The notes below the pieces were generated by a model. It was not told the DNA's origin, did not search any database, and saw nothing but the letters and a program-made list of their open reading frames with translations. A stretch of DNA of 64,000 bases from UBA2210 sp036825195 (GTDB taxonomy: Bacteria > Desulfobacterota > Syntrophia > Syntrophales > UBA2210): contig DAISYQ010000003.1 in the NCBI GenBank assembly GCA_036825195.1, positions 1-64,000 of the forward strand, read 5' to 3'. Below, piece by piece: positions 36,083-45,540 of the stretch. Position 1 is the first letter of the stretch. Each line of letters starts with the position of its first letter. A program made the position numbers and the translations under genes.

Positions 36083-37390
36083 ATGAGTGAGTCGAGATGT
36101 TGCCATCTGTTCCTTTTTATTTTGATAATCCTCTTCCTTCCCGTCTGTGCGTGGGGCGGGGTCGTTCCCGCGAAGGTCATCGCCAAGGTGGGGGATATTC
36201 GCCCGGGCGCCGACGGTTATCCGATCAGCGCCATCAATCTGGCATTCACCAATGGGGAGGGTCAGTTGGGGTTTATCGGGTCCGTGCAGCGAACAACCGG
36301 CTCGGACGCGTTTGTCTGGTACGACGACGGCTTCACGTGGTTCAACAGCAATAACGCGCTGCTGAGCGGCGCGGAGTTGGACATGGGGATCGGCGACGAC
36401 GGACGCTACATCTACAGTCCTTCGTACGATGTGAATTACGATGACGCCGTCTGGACCCACGACGGCCTCCTGCTGGTGGAGACTGATCCCAGCCCGGGGA
36501 TAGCCGGCATGTTTGTGTCTTTCAACAGCCGCCCGTCCATGCTCCCGGACGGCACGGCCTACTGGGTTGCCGGCCTGACCAGCACTGAGGGTGGACAGTC
36601 CGAGGGCCGCGTTCTCTACCGTAGCGCCGATACGGCGACGCCAGTCATCACGACGGTCATCAAGTCGGGGGATTTGATCGGCGGCTTTACCATCGATGCC
36701 CCTTCCGGAATCGGCTTCGATTATATGGTCTCGGACAACGACCTCCACCACATCCATGACCTTACCATGGACACAGGTTCCTCCCTGAACGACGAATTTA
36801 TCTATGTAGACGGCTCCCTAGTGGTCCGCGAAGGGAGCCCGGCCTCCGGCGGCACGGGAGGGGAGAACTGGGGCACCTTTGACAAGGTCACTATCAACAA
36901 CGCCGGCACCTACCTCTTCTCTGGGGACACGGACGGCGACTATACAACGGACGAGTATATCGCCTACAACGGCACGATCAGCCTGCGCGAGGGCCAGACG
37001 GTGGACGGTATAGCACTGGCCACTGCCGCCACCGTGAACGGTCTGGCGATCAACAACCGAAACCAGGCCGTGCACCTTTGGACGGTCGGGGGCGGGGGGA
37101 AACATCTCTTCTTCGCGAAAAGCGCTGCCAACCTGGGCAAATCCGTCAGGGTACTCTCCACCGGCGACATGATCGACGTGAACGGCGATGGCGTGGGTGA
37201 CTACACCGTTACCGATCTTAAGTCGAACATCAGCGGGATGCGGTATAACGCCTGGCTTGCCGAAGACGGCAACCTCTTCGTGAAAGTTGAGCTTTCTGGC
37301 GGTATTACCCCCGTGGATGCCATAATTCGCCTGTCGCTCCCCGCTGGTTCCGTCAACCCGGCCCTGCCCCTGCTTCTGCTCGGCAATTGA
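36083..37390 (+). CDS. Secreted protein with NxxGxxxF-like repeats
   Basis: 435 aa from the ATG at 36083, with AAAGGAGG well placed. A signal peptide (LFLFILIILFLPVCAWG) begins it. The mature part is acidic and beta-rich with recurring blocks such as INLAFTNGEGQLGFIG, VTINNAGTYLFSGD and LAINNRNQAVHLWT. These resemble the choice-of-anchor NxxGxxAF tandem repeats often found in exported proteins of Planctomycetes and Desulfobacterota. Function unknown. A PEP-CTERM tail was not seen; the end is a short hydrophobic run (LPLLLLGN). The gene is GC-rich compared with its neighbours and lies between two copies of a pyk-upstream repeat. Confidence 0.75.
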   Translation: MSESRCCHLFLFILIILFLPVCAWGGVVPAKVIAKVGDIRPGADGYPISAINLAFTNGEGQLGFIGSVQRTTGSDAFVWYDDGFTWFNSNNALLSGAELDMGIGDDGRYIYSPSYDVNYDDAVWTHDGLLLVETDPSPGIAGMFVSFNSRPSMLPDGTAYWVAGLTSTEGGQSEGRVLYRSADTATPVITTVIKSGDLIGGFTIDAPSGIGFDYMVSDNDLHHIHDLTMDTGSSLNDEFIYVDGSLVVREGSPASGGTGGENWGTFDKVTINNAGTYLFSGDTDGDYTTDEYIAYNGTISLREGQTVDGIALATAATVNGLAINNRNQAVHLWTVGGGGKHLFFAKSAANLGKSVRVLSTGDMIDVNGDGVGDYTVTDLKSNISGMRYNAWLAEDGNLFVKVELSGGITPVDAIIRLSLPAGSVNPALPLLLLGN

Positions 37391-37408
37391 CCTGTTTTCT
37401 GCGCAGGT

Positions 37409-37457
37409 GCATGCCGGTGGCGGCGCGTGTCGGTGTATGATACAATACTGAAAAATC
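37409..37457 (+). repeat. pyk-upstream repeat, copy 2
   Basis: The second copy of the repeat at 35908-35955, here directly in front of pyk. TACAAT (37441-37446) is a plausible -10 for pyk, 40 bp before its ATG; no good -35 is visible. Confidence 0.75.
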
Positions 37458-37487
37458 GACTGCCATATCATTCTGGAGTAACTGATT

Positions 37488-38933
37488 ATGCACTTTTCAC
37501 TACCATGCTGTAAGACAAAACTGATCTGTACCATAGGTCCGTCATCACGTTCCGAAACCGTTCTCAGGGCCATGGTGAAGGGCGGGATGAGTATCGCCCG
37601 CCTCAATTTTTCTCACGGAACCTTCGAAGACCACAGAAGAGATATAGGACTCATCCGCTCAGTAGCGGCGGGAGTGAACCGGATGGTGCCGATCCTCGTC
37701 GATCTCCCGGGACCGAAGATACGGGTGGGCATCCTTGAACGGGAACCCATGGTCCTCGAACGGGGGAGTTTCGTAACACTCACAACGCAGCATGACCATA
37801 CCGCGGACAATAGAATACCGGTGACCTACGACAGACTGACCGAAAGCGTGCACCCGAAGAGTGTCATCTATCTCAACGATGGCTTTATCGAACTCGAGGT
37901 CGTCGAGGTCGTGGGGACGGAGGTAATCTGCCGGGTCGTCTCGGAGGGTCCCCTCCTTTCGGGAAAGGGGTTGAATCTTCCGGGAGCGCGCCTCTTCGCG
38001 GATTCTCCGACGGAACGGGATCTCGAACTGATGGGGGCGGCCCTCGATGAAGGGATATCCATCTTCGGCATCTCCTTTGTCGAGTCGGCGGATTCGATCG
38101 AACGTGCACGGGAATTCGCGCGGAAGAAAGGCAGGGAGATATATGCGGTGGCCAAGATCGAGAGGGCCGGCGCCGTGGACAACATCGATGAAATTCTGAA
38201 GGCGGCGGACGCCCTGATGATCGCGAGAGGAGACCTCGGCGTCGAGGTACCCATCGAAGAGGTTCCGGCACTGCAGAAAGAGCTGATTCGAAAGGCGAAT
38301 ATCGCCTGCCGTCCCGTCATTACGGCGACCCAGATGCTCGAATCGATGGTGGAAAGTAAACGGCCTACACGGGCCGAGACCACCGATGTGGCCAATGCCA
38401 TCCTGGATGGGACCGATGCCGTCATGCTCTCCGAAGAGACGGCGATCGGGAAGTATCCCGTCGAAACCGTTTCAATGATGTCCCGTATCGCCGCGGTAAC
38501 GGAAACCAGGAGGAGAACCGTCCGCTCTTCGGCCTTTATACGGAACCTTCTCCATGAGGAGCTGCGCAGGGGAAAAATCACTGTACCCGATATGATATCG
38601 CTCAACGCCTCCGAGACGGCGATGGCGCTGGATGTGAAGTTTATTCTGATCCCCACGGAGACGGGGACGTCGGCGCGGCGTATCGCCCGGTTCAAACCGG
38701 AAGGATGGATACTGGCTTCCAATCCGCAACCCGATGTATGCGACTTCCTCTTCTTTTCCTATGGGGTCAGCCCCATCATGATGGAAACGGCTCATGCCGG
38801 ATGGAGCGATCGCATCATCAACACGCTGAAAGAGGAGAAACTCATCCGGAACGGGGAATATGTCATCATGACGGAAGGCAGATTTTCACGAGGGGAGGGG
38901 AGCACCGACTCCTTGTCCATCATAACCGCCTGA
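37488..38933 (+). CDS. pyk: Pyruvate kinase
   Basis: 481 aa. KTKLICTIGPSS at the N-terminus, GMSIARLNFSHG, active-site region VAKIERAGAVDNIDEIL, metal/ADP site MIARGDLGVEVPIEEVP and ITATQMLESMVESKRPTRAE. It converts phosphoenolpyruvate and ADP to pyruvate and ATP. Length is normal and no C-terminal PEP-binding extra domain is present. TGGAGTA precedes the ATG. Confidence 0.96.
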   Translation: MHFSLPCCKTKLICTIGPSSRSETVLRAMVKGGMSIARLNFSHGTFEDHRRDIGLIRSVAAGVNRMVPILVDLPGPKIRVGILEREPMVLERGSFVTLTTQHDHTADNRIPVTYDRLTESVHPKSVIYLNDGFIELEVVEVVGTEVICRVVSEGPLLSGKGLNLPGARLFADSPTERDLELMGAALDEGISIFGISFVESADSIERAREFARKKGREIYAVAKIERAGAVDNIDEILKAADALMIARGDLGVEVPIEEVPALQKELIRKANIACRPVITATQMLESMVESKRPTRAETTDVANAILDGTDAVMLSEETAIGKYPVETVSMMSRIAAVTETRRRTVRSSAFIRNLLHEELRRGKITVPDMISLNASETAMALDVKFILIPTETGTSARRIARFKPEGWILASNPQPDVCDFLFFSYGVSPIMMETAHAGWSDRIINTLKEEKLIRNGEYVIMTEGRFSRGEGSTDSLSIITA

Positions 38934-39029
38934 TGCGATCCCTTCCATAAAAGATGGATCTGCGGTGGTCATTTGACGGGAGCGGCCCATTCCGTGATTG
39001 TATATTCCGTACAGGAGGGGTATGCCGGA

Positions 39030-39353
39030 TTACCGGTCGCCCTGCTTCTTGAGGACCTTGGCCTCTTTCTTTTTCTGCTTGGCCAGGGTCTTTGCCAGCT
39101 TTTTATCACGTTTGGCCTGTTCTTCCGGTGATAGGACCGCAGAGAGCGGTTCCTGTGATTCGGAGAGATTTTCAATGGTACCGTCGACAGTGACTGACGG
39201 TGCTTCCCCGTCTGCGGAGGGAGAACCCTTTCTTTTGAGCCGGGCCTTCTCCATGAGGTGTTTGGCGAGACTCTTGCCGAACTGGCCGATGAAACCGGCC
39301 AGCAGGACAATCAGTACCCACTTGATGATCCTGAGATAATCGAGGTCAGGCAT
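39030..39353 (-). CDS. Small membrane protein with basic coiled tail
   Basis: 107 aa. One transmembrane helix (IIKWVLIVLLAGFIGQFG, about 9-26) and a strongly charged C-terminal part rich in Lys, Ala and Glu (EEQAKRDKKLAKTLAKQKKK). It overlaps the 3' end of mobB by 8 bp, so it is the last gene of that operon. Function unknown. Confidence 0.65.
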   Translation of the reverse strand: MPDLDYLRIIKWVLIVLLAGFIGQFGKSLAKHLMEKARLKRKGSPSADGEAPSVTVDGTIENLSESQEPLSAVLSPEEQAKRDKKLAKTLAKQKKKEAKVLKKQGDR

Positions 39354-39894
39354 CGGTTCCCCTCTCCCGCGGTCTGCTCAGAAACCGGTCGATGATCAGA
39401 CGCGCGATCCCCCGTACGTCATCGATATCGAGACAGGGGACACCGATTTCCATCGGTACATCGCTGGCGACGGCAAGCAGATTGTCCTCTTTCGAACAGA
39501 GCATCTCCCGTTTCAGGACAGACCGGAAGACCTCTATCTTCGGGTATGCGTTCCCCTTGAAGCCTTCGGAGAGAACGATATCGACTCCATGGACGTACCG
39601 GTCCCTCAGTTCCGCGATGTCAAGGTCTTTTTCGGACTTCTCGATAAGGGCGATCTGATCGGGTGATACCATGACGGTCATCCGGGCACCCGCCTTCCGA
39701 TGTCGCCAGCTGTCCTTTCCCTCACGGTCGAGGTCGAATCCGCGGCGGCTGTGCTTGATGGTGGCGACGCGCCAGCCCTCGCGTGTCAGTTCCGGAATGA
39801 TCTTCTCGATCAGGGTGGTCTTGCCTGAACCCGATTTCCCCACGACGGACACGATGGGGATGGTAGCTTCTGGGGATGTCTTATCTGTCTTCAT
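39346..39894 (-). CDS. mobB: Molybdopterin-guanine dinucleotide biosynthesis protein B
   Basis: 182 aa. P-loop GKSGSGKTTLIEKI at 19-32, then WRVATIKHSRRGFDLDREGKD, the MobB signature. MobB is a GTPase that helps MobA attach GMP to molybdopterin. Its product is needed for the formate dehydrogenase and the molybdoenzyme in this window. It overlaps the DUF364 gene by 14 bp and the following small membrane protein gene by 8 bp. Confidence 0.93.
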   Translation of the reverse strand: MKTDKTSPEATIPIVSVVGKSGSGKTTLIEKIIPELTREGWRVATIKHSRRGFDLDREGKDSWRHRKAGARMTVMVSPDQIALIEKSEKDLDIAELRDRYVHGVDIVLSEGFKGNAYPKIEVFRSVLKREMLCSKEDNLLAVASDVPMEIGVPCLDIDDVRGIARLIIDRFLSRPRERGTDA

Positions 39895-40654
39895 TTCGGT
39901 TGATAGTCCTGTCTATGAATCGGAGATAGGGACGCATGTCGGGCGTGCCGCCTCCCTCCGATATAATCTGCATGACCTTGCGGTGATCCCCTATGGCTGA
40001 GCCGCCAAGATGGGTGACCGGTGTCCGTGCAAAGGCCTCTTCACACAGGGGTGTGGAGGGACCCAGTATGGCTACATGCCGCGGGTTGCCAAGCGCATTG
40101 AGGATTTCTTCGATAGTATCGTTCAGGATCGTGGTGGCAGTGATGATCGCCACGGTACACTCCGCAAGGATGTCGTCCCGATCCTTCCGGTCGAGGATCC
40201 TGTCTATGCGGTGCGGATCTTTTTCTATAATCTGGAGCGTCGCCCCGGTCTTTTGTATACGATTTACCAGGGGGCCAAAATATCCCACCATGGCCACCCG
40301 GTCTGTGGGGGACAATCCCATCATCGCTATGGAATCCTGTTCTTCTTCTCCGAAATCGGGATTCAGCAGCGCATTTGCCGTGGCCATGCCCAGGGTCTTT
40401 TCCAGGGGATTCATCCCCGAGACGAGGAGGTCCAGCAGTTCCGAAGCGCCGGAACCTGCCAGCGTTCCCGCCTTGCCAAGGGTTGAGCAGCCGGGGGGCA
40501 GTTCGTTTCGCAGCAGGGCGGACAGGCCCATCCTGTCTCCTTCCAGCAGCACTCCGACGTAGCCCAGGCCGATTCTTACTTCTTCCACATGAACTTTTTC
40601 ACTGTGATCCGACAGGTATGCATGGATGTTCCGGGATATGTTGTTTGTATGCAT
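39881..40654 (-). CDS. DUF364/DUF4213 family protein (putative metal chelation)
   Basis: 257 aa. N-terminal DUF4213-like half (RIGLGYVGVLLEG, GMATANALLNPD) and a C-terminal Rossmann-like DUF364 half (VAMVGYFGPLVNRI, AILGPSTPLCEEAF, GGSAIGDHRKVMQII). The family has a remote link to the nitrogenase-like and metal-chelating folds and is often found beside molybdenum genes. It is translationally coupled to mobB here. Its reaction is unknown; a role in molybdenum or tungsten handling is inference from context. Confidence 0.8.
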   Translation of the reverse strand: MHTNNISRNIHAYLSDHSEKVHVEEVRIGLGYVGVLLEGDRMGLSALLRNELPPGCSTLGKAGTLAGSGASELLDLLVSGMNPLEKTLGMATANALLNPDFGEEEQDSIAMMGLSPTDRVAMVGYFGPLVNRIQKTGATLQIIEKDPHRIDRILDRKDRDDILAECTVAIITATTILNDTIEEILNALGNPRHVAILGPSTPLCEEAFARTPVTHLGGSAIGDHRKVMQIISEGGGTPDMRPYLRFIDRTINRNEDR

Positions 40655-40669
40655 GATGGTGGAAAGCTC

Positions 40670-41425
40670 CTATGGGGTTGCGGGATCTCCGTTACCGGAC
40701 AGAAAAGCCGTGATCTTATTTTTGCCGATGAGGACCCTTTTTTCTTCATCATCGTTCACGAATAATACCGGTATCTCGTAGATGTTCATACCTTCCAGCA
40801 GGTCGAAATGCTCATCCGCATCCACCTTGTTTATGACGATATTACATTCCCTGCACAGGGTTTCTATTTCCGCGCAGCTTTCGCAGGAGCTGCTGTAAAA
40901 GAGGGTAAGGCGGCTTTGTCCGATATGGTCGCCCAGACTGTCGCCGGTGGCGTTGCTTACGGGAAGGGTAAGATGGAAGAGGGCGAGGATTACGGCAAAA
41001 CCGGCAAAGCCCGTGATGATCTCCCAGCGCCCCGCTATGATCCATATGATTCCGAGCACCACGAAAAAGGCTAAAATCCCCAGGCAAAACCAGCAGGGTG
41101 TGTGCACCCGGAAGACCTGGTACCCGACGAGGAATCCTTCGGAGGCTATTGCCGCACACAGGATCGTACTGATAAGCCTGTCTCCGTGACCGTATCGGAT
41201 CGATCCCGGTTTCGACAGGAGGGTCAGCATCAGAAAGACGAGCAACCCCGGTATCAGGAAGGTTATATCGCCGTACCGCGCATGTTGTGCGACGATCCTG
41301 CATCCGTCGGAGGCGCACAAGCTCGCATTCGACAGGTTCAGCACCAGTTCTATGAGTACATAGAGGGTGCCCAGTATGCTGACTATGAAAAAGGCGATTC
41401 TGGTCCTATCCTTACTGCTGTCCAT
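40670..41425 (-). CDS. Vitamin K epoxide reductase-like protein with thioredoxin-like domain
   Basis: About 251 aa. Four or five transmembrane helices of the VKOR type with an external Cys pair in SLCASDGC and the active CxxC in HTPCWFCLGI. A C-terminal thioredoxin/glutaredoxin-like domain follows, with SSCESCAEIE and the cis-Pro EIPVLFV. Such fusions form disulfides in exported proteins using quinone. First gene of the DUF364-mobB operon. The ATG at 41425 is preferred to a TTG at 41479. Confidence 0.85.
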   Translation of the reverse strand: MDSSKDRTRIAFFIVSILGTLYVLIELVLNLSNASLCASDGCRIVAQHARYGDITFLIPGLLVFLMLTLLSKPGSIRYGHGDRLISTILCAAIASEGFLVGYQVFRVHTPCWFCLGILAFFVVLGIIWIIAGRWEIITGFAGFAVILALFHLTLPVSNATGDSLGDHIGQSRLTLFYSSSCESCAEIETLCRECNIVINKVDADEHFDLLEGMNIYEIPVLFVNDDEEKRVLIGKNKITAFLSGNGDPATP

Positions 41426-41690
41426 GGTGTAGATTCCCTGATGTTCAATATACGTGTTACCCGTTCCGGTCTGTGACAAGGCAGCTTCGGCGAAGGGGAT
41501 TGAGCGATCGTGTGCACGCTTAAGCGGGTTGGGATTATATCAAAAAAGTCTTCTCATGCAAGGATAAACGGGTTTGCCATAGGGAGGGCAAGGATTCCTG
41601 AAGGCTTGTTCCTATACGATCACTCGACAAATGGCGAATACTCTGATGGCGATCGATGAAAGGCCGTAGCGAATTGATTTGTTAAAAGGA

Positions 41691-41719
41691 TTGAAACTTG
41701 ACTGTTATTGTGCTACGAA
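41691..41719 (+). promoter_or_regulatory. nikR promoter
   Basis: TTGAAA (41691-41696), 17-bp spacer, TACGAA (41714-41719), about 30 bp before the nikR ATG. No GTATGA-N-TCATAC NikR operator was found here. Confidence 0.45.
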
Positions 41720-41748
41720 TCAAGCAAAAAGTAACATAGGTGAGTCGT

Positions 41749-42165
41749 ATGTCCGATATTGTTAGGTTCGGTGTTTCCCTCGATAAAACACTTCTGGAGA
41801 AATTTGATCACCTGATCAAAGCAAGGCATTATACGAATCGCTCCGAGGCGTTTCGCGACATGATCCGTCAGGAGCTGGTCAAAAAGGAATGGGAGGAAAA
41901 TCAGGAAGTTGTCGGAGCTGTCACCATCGTATATGACCACCATCAACGGACCATCCTGCACAAGATCAACGATGTGCAACACGATTTTCTCGATATAATC
42001 ATCTCGACACAGCATATACATCTTGATCATGATAATTGCTGTGAAATTATTGCCGTGAGAGGCGCTTCCGGTGAAGTTCAACGGTTGTCGGATACCCTGA
42101 AGTCGATCAAGGGAGTCAGGCACGAGACACTGAACATGTCCAGCACGGGAAAGGCCATCGTATAA
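41749..42165 (+). CDS. nikR: Nickel-responsive regulator NikR
   Basis: 138 aa. An N-terminal ribbon-helix-helix (IVRFGVSLDKTLLEKFDHLI) and a C-terminal ACT-like domain. All four high-affinity nickel ligands can be placed: His in QHDF, both His of HIHLDHDN and the following Cys (DNCCEI). With nickel bound, NikR represses uptake or hydrogenase genes. It converges on hypE. ATG at 41749 has GGTGAG upstream; a GTG nine bases earlier is possible. No nickel transporter is in the window. Confidence 0.94.
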   Translation: MSDIVRFGVSLDKTLLEKFDHLIKARHYTNRSEAFRDMIRQELVKKEWEENQEVVGAVTIVYDHHQRTILHKINDVQHDFLDIIISTQHIHLDHDNCCEIIAVRGASGEVQRLSDTLKSIKGVRHETLNMSSTGKAIV

Positions 42166-42167
42166 CA

Positions 42168-42186
42168 GGATCTTCTCAACAGATCC
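42168..42186. terminator. Short hairpin between nikR and hypE
   Basis: GGATCT (42168-42173) and AGATCC (42181-42186) can pair across a 7-nt loop at the convergent ends of nikR and hypE. No T-run; weak evidence. Confidence 0.3.
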
Positions 42187-43186
42187 GGGGGACCAGTTCC
42201 CCTGCCGGCAGATCGATGACCCTGGAGCCCCCTATCATCGTGTGTAAGATCAGACGTCCGGTGCCCTTCTTTTCGACCTGACCTATAATTGCGGCATCCG
42301 TGCCGTAGGGGTGGTCCTTCATGATGTGCAGAACCTTCTCGGCATCCTCCGGTGAACAGAAGACGACCATTTTCCCCTCATTCGCCAGAAAGAGGGGATC
42401 AAATCCCAGGATTTCACAGACCCCTCTGACGGCATCCTTCACGGGGATCGCTTTTTCTTCGAGTCCGATGTGGCAGTGTGTCTGTTCGGCGATTTCGGCC
42501 AGAATCGCGCCGAGCCCTCCGCGGGTGGCGTCACGCATGGCGTGAATGTTGGAGCTTGCATTCAGAATGTTCTGGACAAGCCCGTTGAGAGGGGCCGAAT
42601 CGGAAACAAGCTCCGTATGCAGGCCGAGTTCTTCCCGTTTGCTCAGGATGGCGGCCCCGTGATCCCCCAGCGTTCCGTTGACGATAACCGCATCACCGGG
42701 GACAATGCTGTCGGTGGAGATTGTTCCCTCATATCGGATCACGCCGATGCCGGTCGTGTTGATAAAGAGACCGTCTGCCGCTCCTCGGGGAACAACTTTG
42801 GTATCACCCGTAACGATCTTCACGTCGGCCTGCGCGGCCGCCTGTGCCATGGATGCGATAATCTGTTCGAGGTGCTCCAGGGGGAAGCCTTCTTCCAGGA
42901 TAAATCCCGTGCTCATAAAGAGCGGTATCCCCCCGCACATGGACAGGTCGTTGACCGTACCGTGTACCGCCAGCGACCCGATGTCGCCGCCGGGAAAAAA
43001 GATGGGATTGATGACGTAGGAATCGGTGGAGAAACACAGCTTCTCGGTCCCGATATCGAAGACGGCGCCATCTTCCAGTCGGTCCAGATAGCTGTTCGTG
43101 AAGAGGGGCAGAAATTTCTGCGTAACCAGTTCATGGCTCAACATGCCGCCGTCACCATGGCCCAGCAGGATTATGTTATCTTTCAT
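42176..43186 (-). CDS. hypE: Hydrogenase maturation protein HypE
   Basis: 336 aa from the ATG at 43186, which has AAAGG upstream; an ATG at 43207 is less likely. ATP-binding PurM-like fold: LLGHGDGGMLSHELV at the start, KIVTGDTKVV and MRDATRGGLGAILAEIA. The C-terminal PRIC carries the cysteine that is carbamoylated and dehydrated to thiocyanate, the cyanide donor for the NiFe centre. Last gene of the hyp operon. Confidence 0.96.
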   Translation of the reverse strand: MKDNIILLGHGDGGMLSHELVTQKFLPLFTNSYLDRLEDGAVFDIGTEKLCFSTDSYVINPIFFPGGDIGSLAVHGTVNDLSMCGGIPLFMSTGFILEEGFPLEHLEQIIASMAQAAAQADVKIVTGDTKVVPRGAADGLFINTTGIGVIRYEGTISTDSIVPGDAVIVNGTLGDHGAAILSKREELGLHTELVSDSAPLNGLVQNILNASSNIHAMRDATRGGLGAILAEIAEQTHCHIGLEEKAIPVKDAVRGVCEILGFDPLFLANEGKMVVFCSPEDAEKVLHIMKDHPYGTDAAIIGQVEKKGTGRLILHTMIGGSRVIDLPAGELVPRIC

Positions 43187-43236
43187 ATGGTCAACCTTTC
43201 TGTTCATAAACAGTGTGTATGAGGATATGTATGGTA

Positions 43237-45540
43237 TTATACCCCTCTGCCGGGGGAAGATAAGCCGGCTTTCACCCGTGCACCGGCGCAGACCGCCTGC
43301 CCCAGAGAGATTCCCCCGTCGTTGGTGGGCACCAGCCGATGTGTGAAGACGTCAAATCCGGCATCCCGCAGCTCCTGCAGACACCCTTCCAGGAGGATGC
43401 GGTTTTGAAAACAGCCGCCGCTCAGGACCGTCCGATTGAGTCCCGTCTCCTCGCGAATGCGAACGGCCATTTCACGAAAGGCCTCGCACAGGCACCGGTG
43501 AAATGTCCATGAAAGGGATTCCTTCGATTCTCCGGCAAGGAGCAATTCGACAATCCTGCGAATCGCAGGAGAGAAATCCAGGAGAAGGGATTTTCCCTCC
43601 TCGGTAATATCAAAGGGCAGCGATAAAGTCGTCTGTTTTTTGGCTATAGCCTCCAGTTCCATGGCGGCCTGTCCTTCAAAAAAGACAGTGTGCCTCAGGC
43701 CTACAATGACGGCAACCCCGTCAAACAGCCTGCCCAGGCTGGATGTGAGCGGGCTGTTGATTCGATTGCCCATGATCGTATCCATGAGGTCATAATACCG
43801 CTCTTCCGGGACAATATGCAGCTTGCGTGCGTAACAGGGCCAGTCGTCTTTAAAGGCTTCTTTCAGAAGGGTTACGGCGATGCGCCACGGTTCGTGAATG
43901 GATTTCTCCCCTCCGGGCAGCAGATAATATGAGAGATGTCCCCTTCGTGTAAAATCGGCCTCATGAGCAACCAGGAATTCTCCTCCCCACGCATGACTAT
44001 CCGATCCGTATCCGGTGCCGTCCATGGAGAGTCCGATGACTTGACCGGTAATGCCGTGTTCCGCCATGCAGCTGACGATATGGGCATGGTGATGCTGAAC
44101 GGCGATGATCTCTTCAGCATCTTCCATCTTACGGGCAACCTGCGTGGTGTAATAGCCCGGGTGGAGGTCGCAGGCGACCCGCCGGGGGTGGCACTGGGCG
44201 ATGTGATACATGAGGTTTGTATTTTCATGCAGGAAATCCCGTGCCTGGGGTGTTTCCAGGTCACCGATGTGGGGGCTCAGGAACGCCATCCTGTCCTTCA
44301 GAATACAGATCGTTGTTTTTAACTGGGGCCCCAGAGCCAGGATTTCAGGGTATGTATCCCGGAGCATGAGGGGTTTCGGGGCATATCCCCTTGAGCGTCT
44401 CAGCAGGACAGGTTCATCGGCGGCGACCATGGCAATCGAGTCGTCACAGCGGACCAGGATATCCCGGTTATGAACCAGAAAAAAGTCAGCGATATCTTTC
44501 AGTCGGGTGACGGCTTCACGGTTGCCGATACAGATAGGTTCGTCCGTCTGGTTGGCGCTGGTCATAACCAGCGCCGTGAATCCCCGTTCGAACAGGAGGT
44601 GTTGAATGGGTGTATAGGGGAGCATGATCCCCAGCGTGCCCATCCCGGGTGCAATCCCTTCCGAGACTGGTGTGCCCTTTCTCTTCGCGAGGAGCACGAT
44701 GGGGCTCTGATATGATTCCAGCAGAGCTCGTTCGGCATCGCTGAGGTGTGTGATCCGTGCTGCATATTCGCTGTCTTTGACCATGATGGCCAGAGGCTTT
44801 TCCTCTCGGTACTTGCGTGATCTCAGCCGTTTGACGGCCTTGTCGTTACCGGCATCGACACAGAGGTGAAAACCTCCCAGGCCCTTGATGGCGACGATGG
44901 CGCCGCTCAAGAGCTTGTCTCCGGCGGTCTGCAGAGGGTCCGGTGAATCCAGGTGCCTCCCCTTTTCGTCGAGCAGGATCAACCGGGGGCCGCACACAGG
45001 ACAGGCGGTCGGTTCCGCATGGAACCGCCTGTCCTCAGGGTTTTGGTACTCTTTCAGGCATTCCGGGCACAGGGGAAAACAGGCCATGGAGGTATTGATC
45101 CGGTCGTAGGGAATGGCGTTGATGATGGTCATCCGGGGCCCGCAGTTCGTGCAGTTGATAAAGGGATATCGGTATCGGCGGTCAGTGGGATCGAACAGTT
45201 CCTGGAGGCACTCGCTGCAGATAGCCACATCTGGGGTGATGTGGAGGTCCGCCGCGCCGTCCACTTCGCTCGCAATGATACGGAATTCTTTATCGTCTTG
45301 AACAGGCGCTTCACCCGTGACGAGACTGGTCACATCTGAAAGGGGAGGGAGGTGGTTCCGGACATCCGAGAGGAAGGCGTCAATGGACGGGTCGGTCCCC
45401 TCGACTTCCGCCACCACACCGTCGGGCCGATTCTGTACAAACCCCGTCAGGGCGTGGAGCCGGGCTATCCGGTAGATGAAGGGCCGGAACCCCACTCCCT
45501 GAACGACACCGGAAAAATGACAACGGACTCTCTTAATCAC
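43237..45540 (-). CDS. hypF: Carbamoyltransferase HypF
   Basis: 767 aa, full length. Acylphosphatase domain (GVVQGVGFRPFIYR), two zinc fingers (CSECLQELFD...CTNCGPR and CPLCPECL...CPVCGPR), a YrdC domain (AIVAIKGLGGFHL) and a Kae1-like domain with the metal site QHHHAHIVSCMAEHG. It uses carbamoyl phosphate and ATP to carbamoylate the HypE C-terminal Cys. The GTG start overlaps the hypB stop. Confidence 0.96.
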   Translation of the reverse strand: MIKRVRCHFSGVVQGVGFRPFIYRIARLHALTGFVQNRPDGVVAEVEGTDPSIDAFLSDVRNHLPPLSDVTSLVTGEAPVQDDKEFRIIASEVDGAADLHITPDVAICSECLQELFDPTDRRYRYPFINCTNCGPRMTIINAIPYDRINTSMACFPLCPECLKEYQNPEDRRFHAEPTACPVCGPRLILLDEKGRHLDSPDPLQTAGDKLLSGAIVAIKGLGGFHLCVDAGNDKAVKRLRSRKYREEKPLAIMVKDSEYAARITHLSDAERALLESYQSPIVLLAKRKGTPVSEGIAPGMGTLGIMLPYTPIQHLLFERGFTALVMTSANQTDEPICIGNREAVTRLKDIADFFLVHNRDILVRCDDSIAMVAADEPVLLRRSRGYAPKPLMLRDTYPEILALGPQLKTTICILKDRMAFLSPHIGDLETPQARDFLHENTNLMYHIAQCHPRRVACDLHPGYYTTQVARKMEDAEEIIAVQHHHAHIVSCMAEHGITGQVIGLSMDGTGYGSDSHAWGGEFLVAHEADFTRRGHLSYYLLPGGEKSIHEPWRIAVTLLKEAFKDDWPCYARKLHIVPEERYYDLMDTIMGNRINSPLTSSLGRLFDGVAVIVGLRHTVFFEGQAAMELEAIAKKQTTLSLPFDITEEGKSLLLDFSPAIRRIVELLLAGESKESLSWTFHRCLCEAFREMAVRIREETGLNRTVLSGGCFQNRILLEGCLQELRDAGFDVFTHRLVPTNDGGISLGQAVCAGARVKAGLSSPGRGV

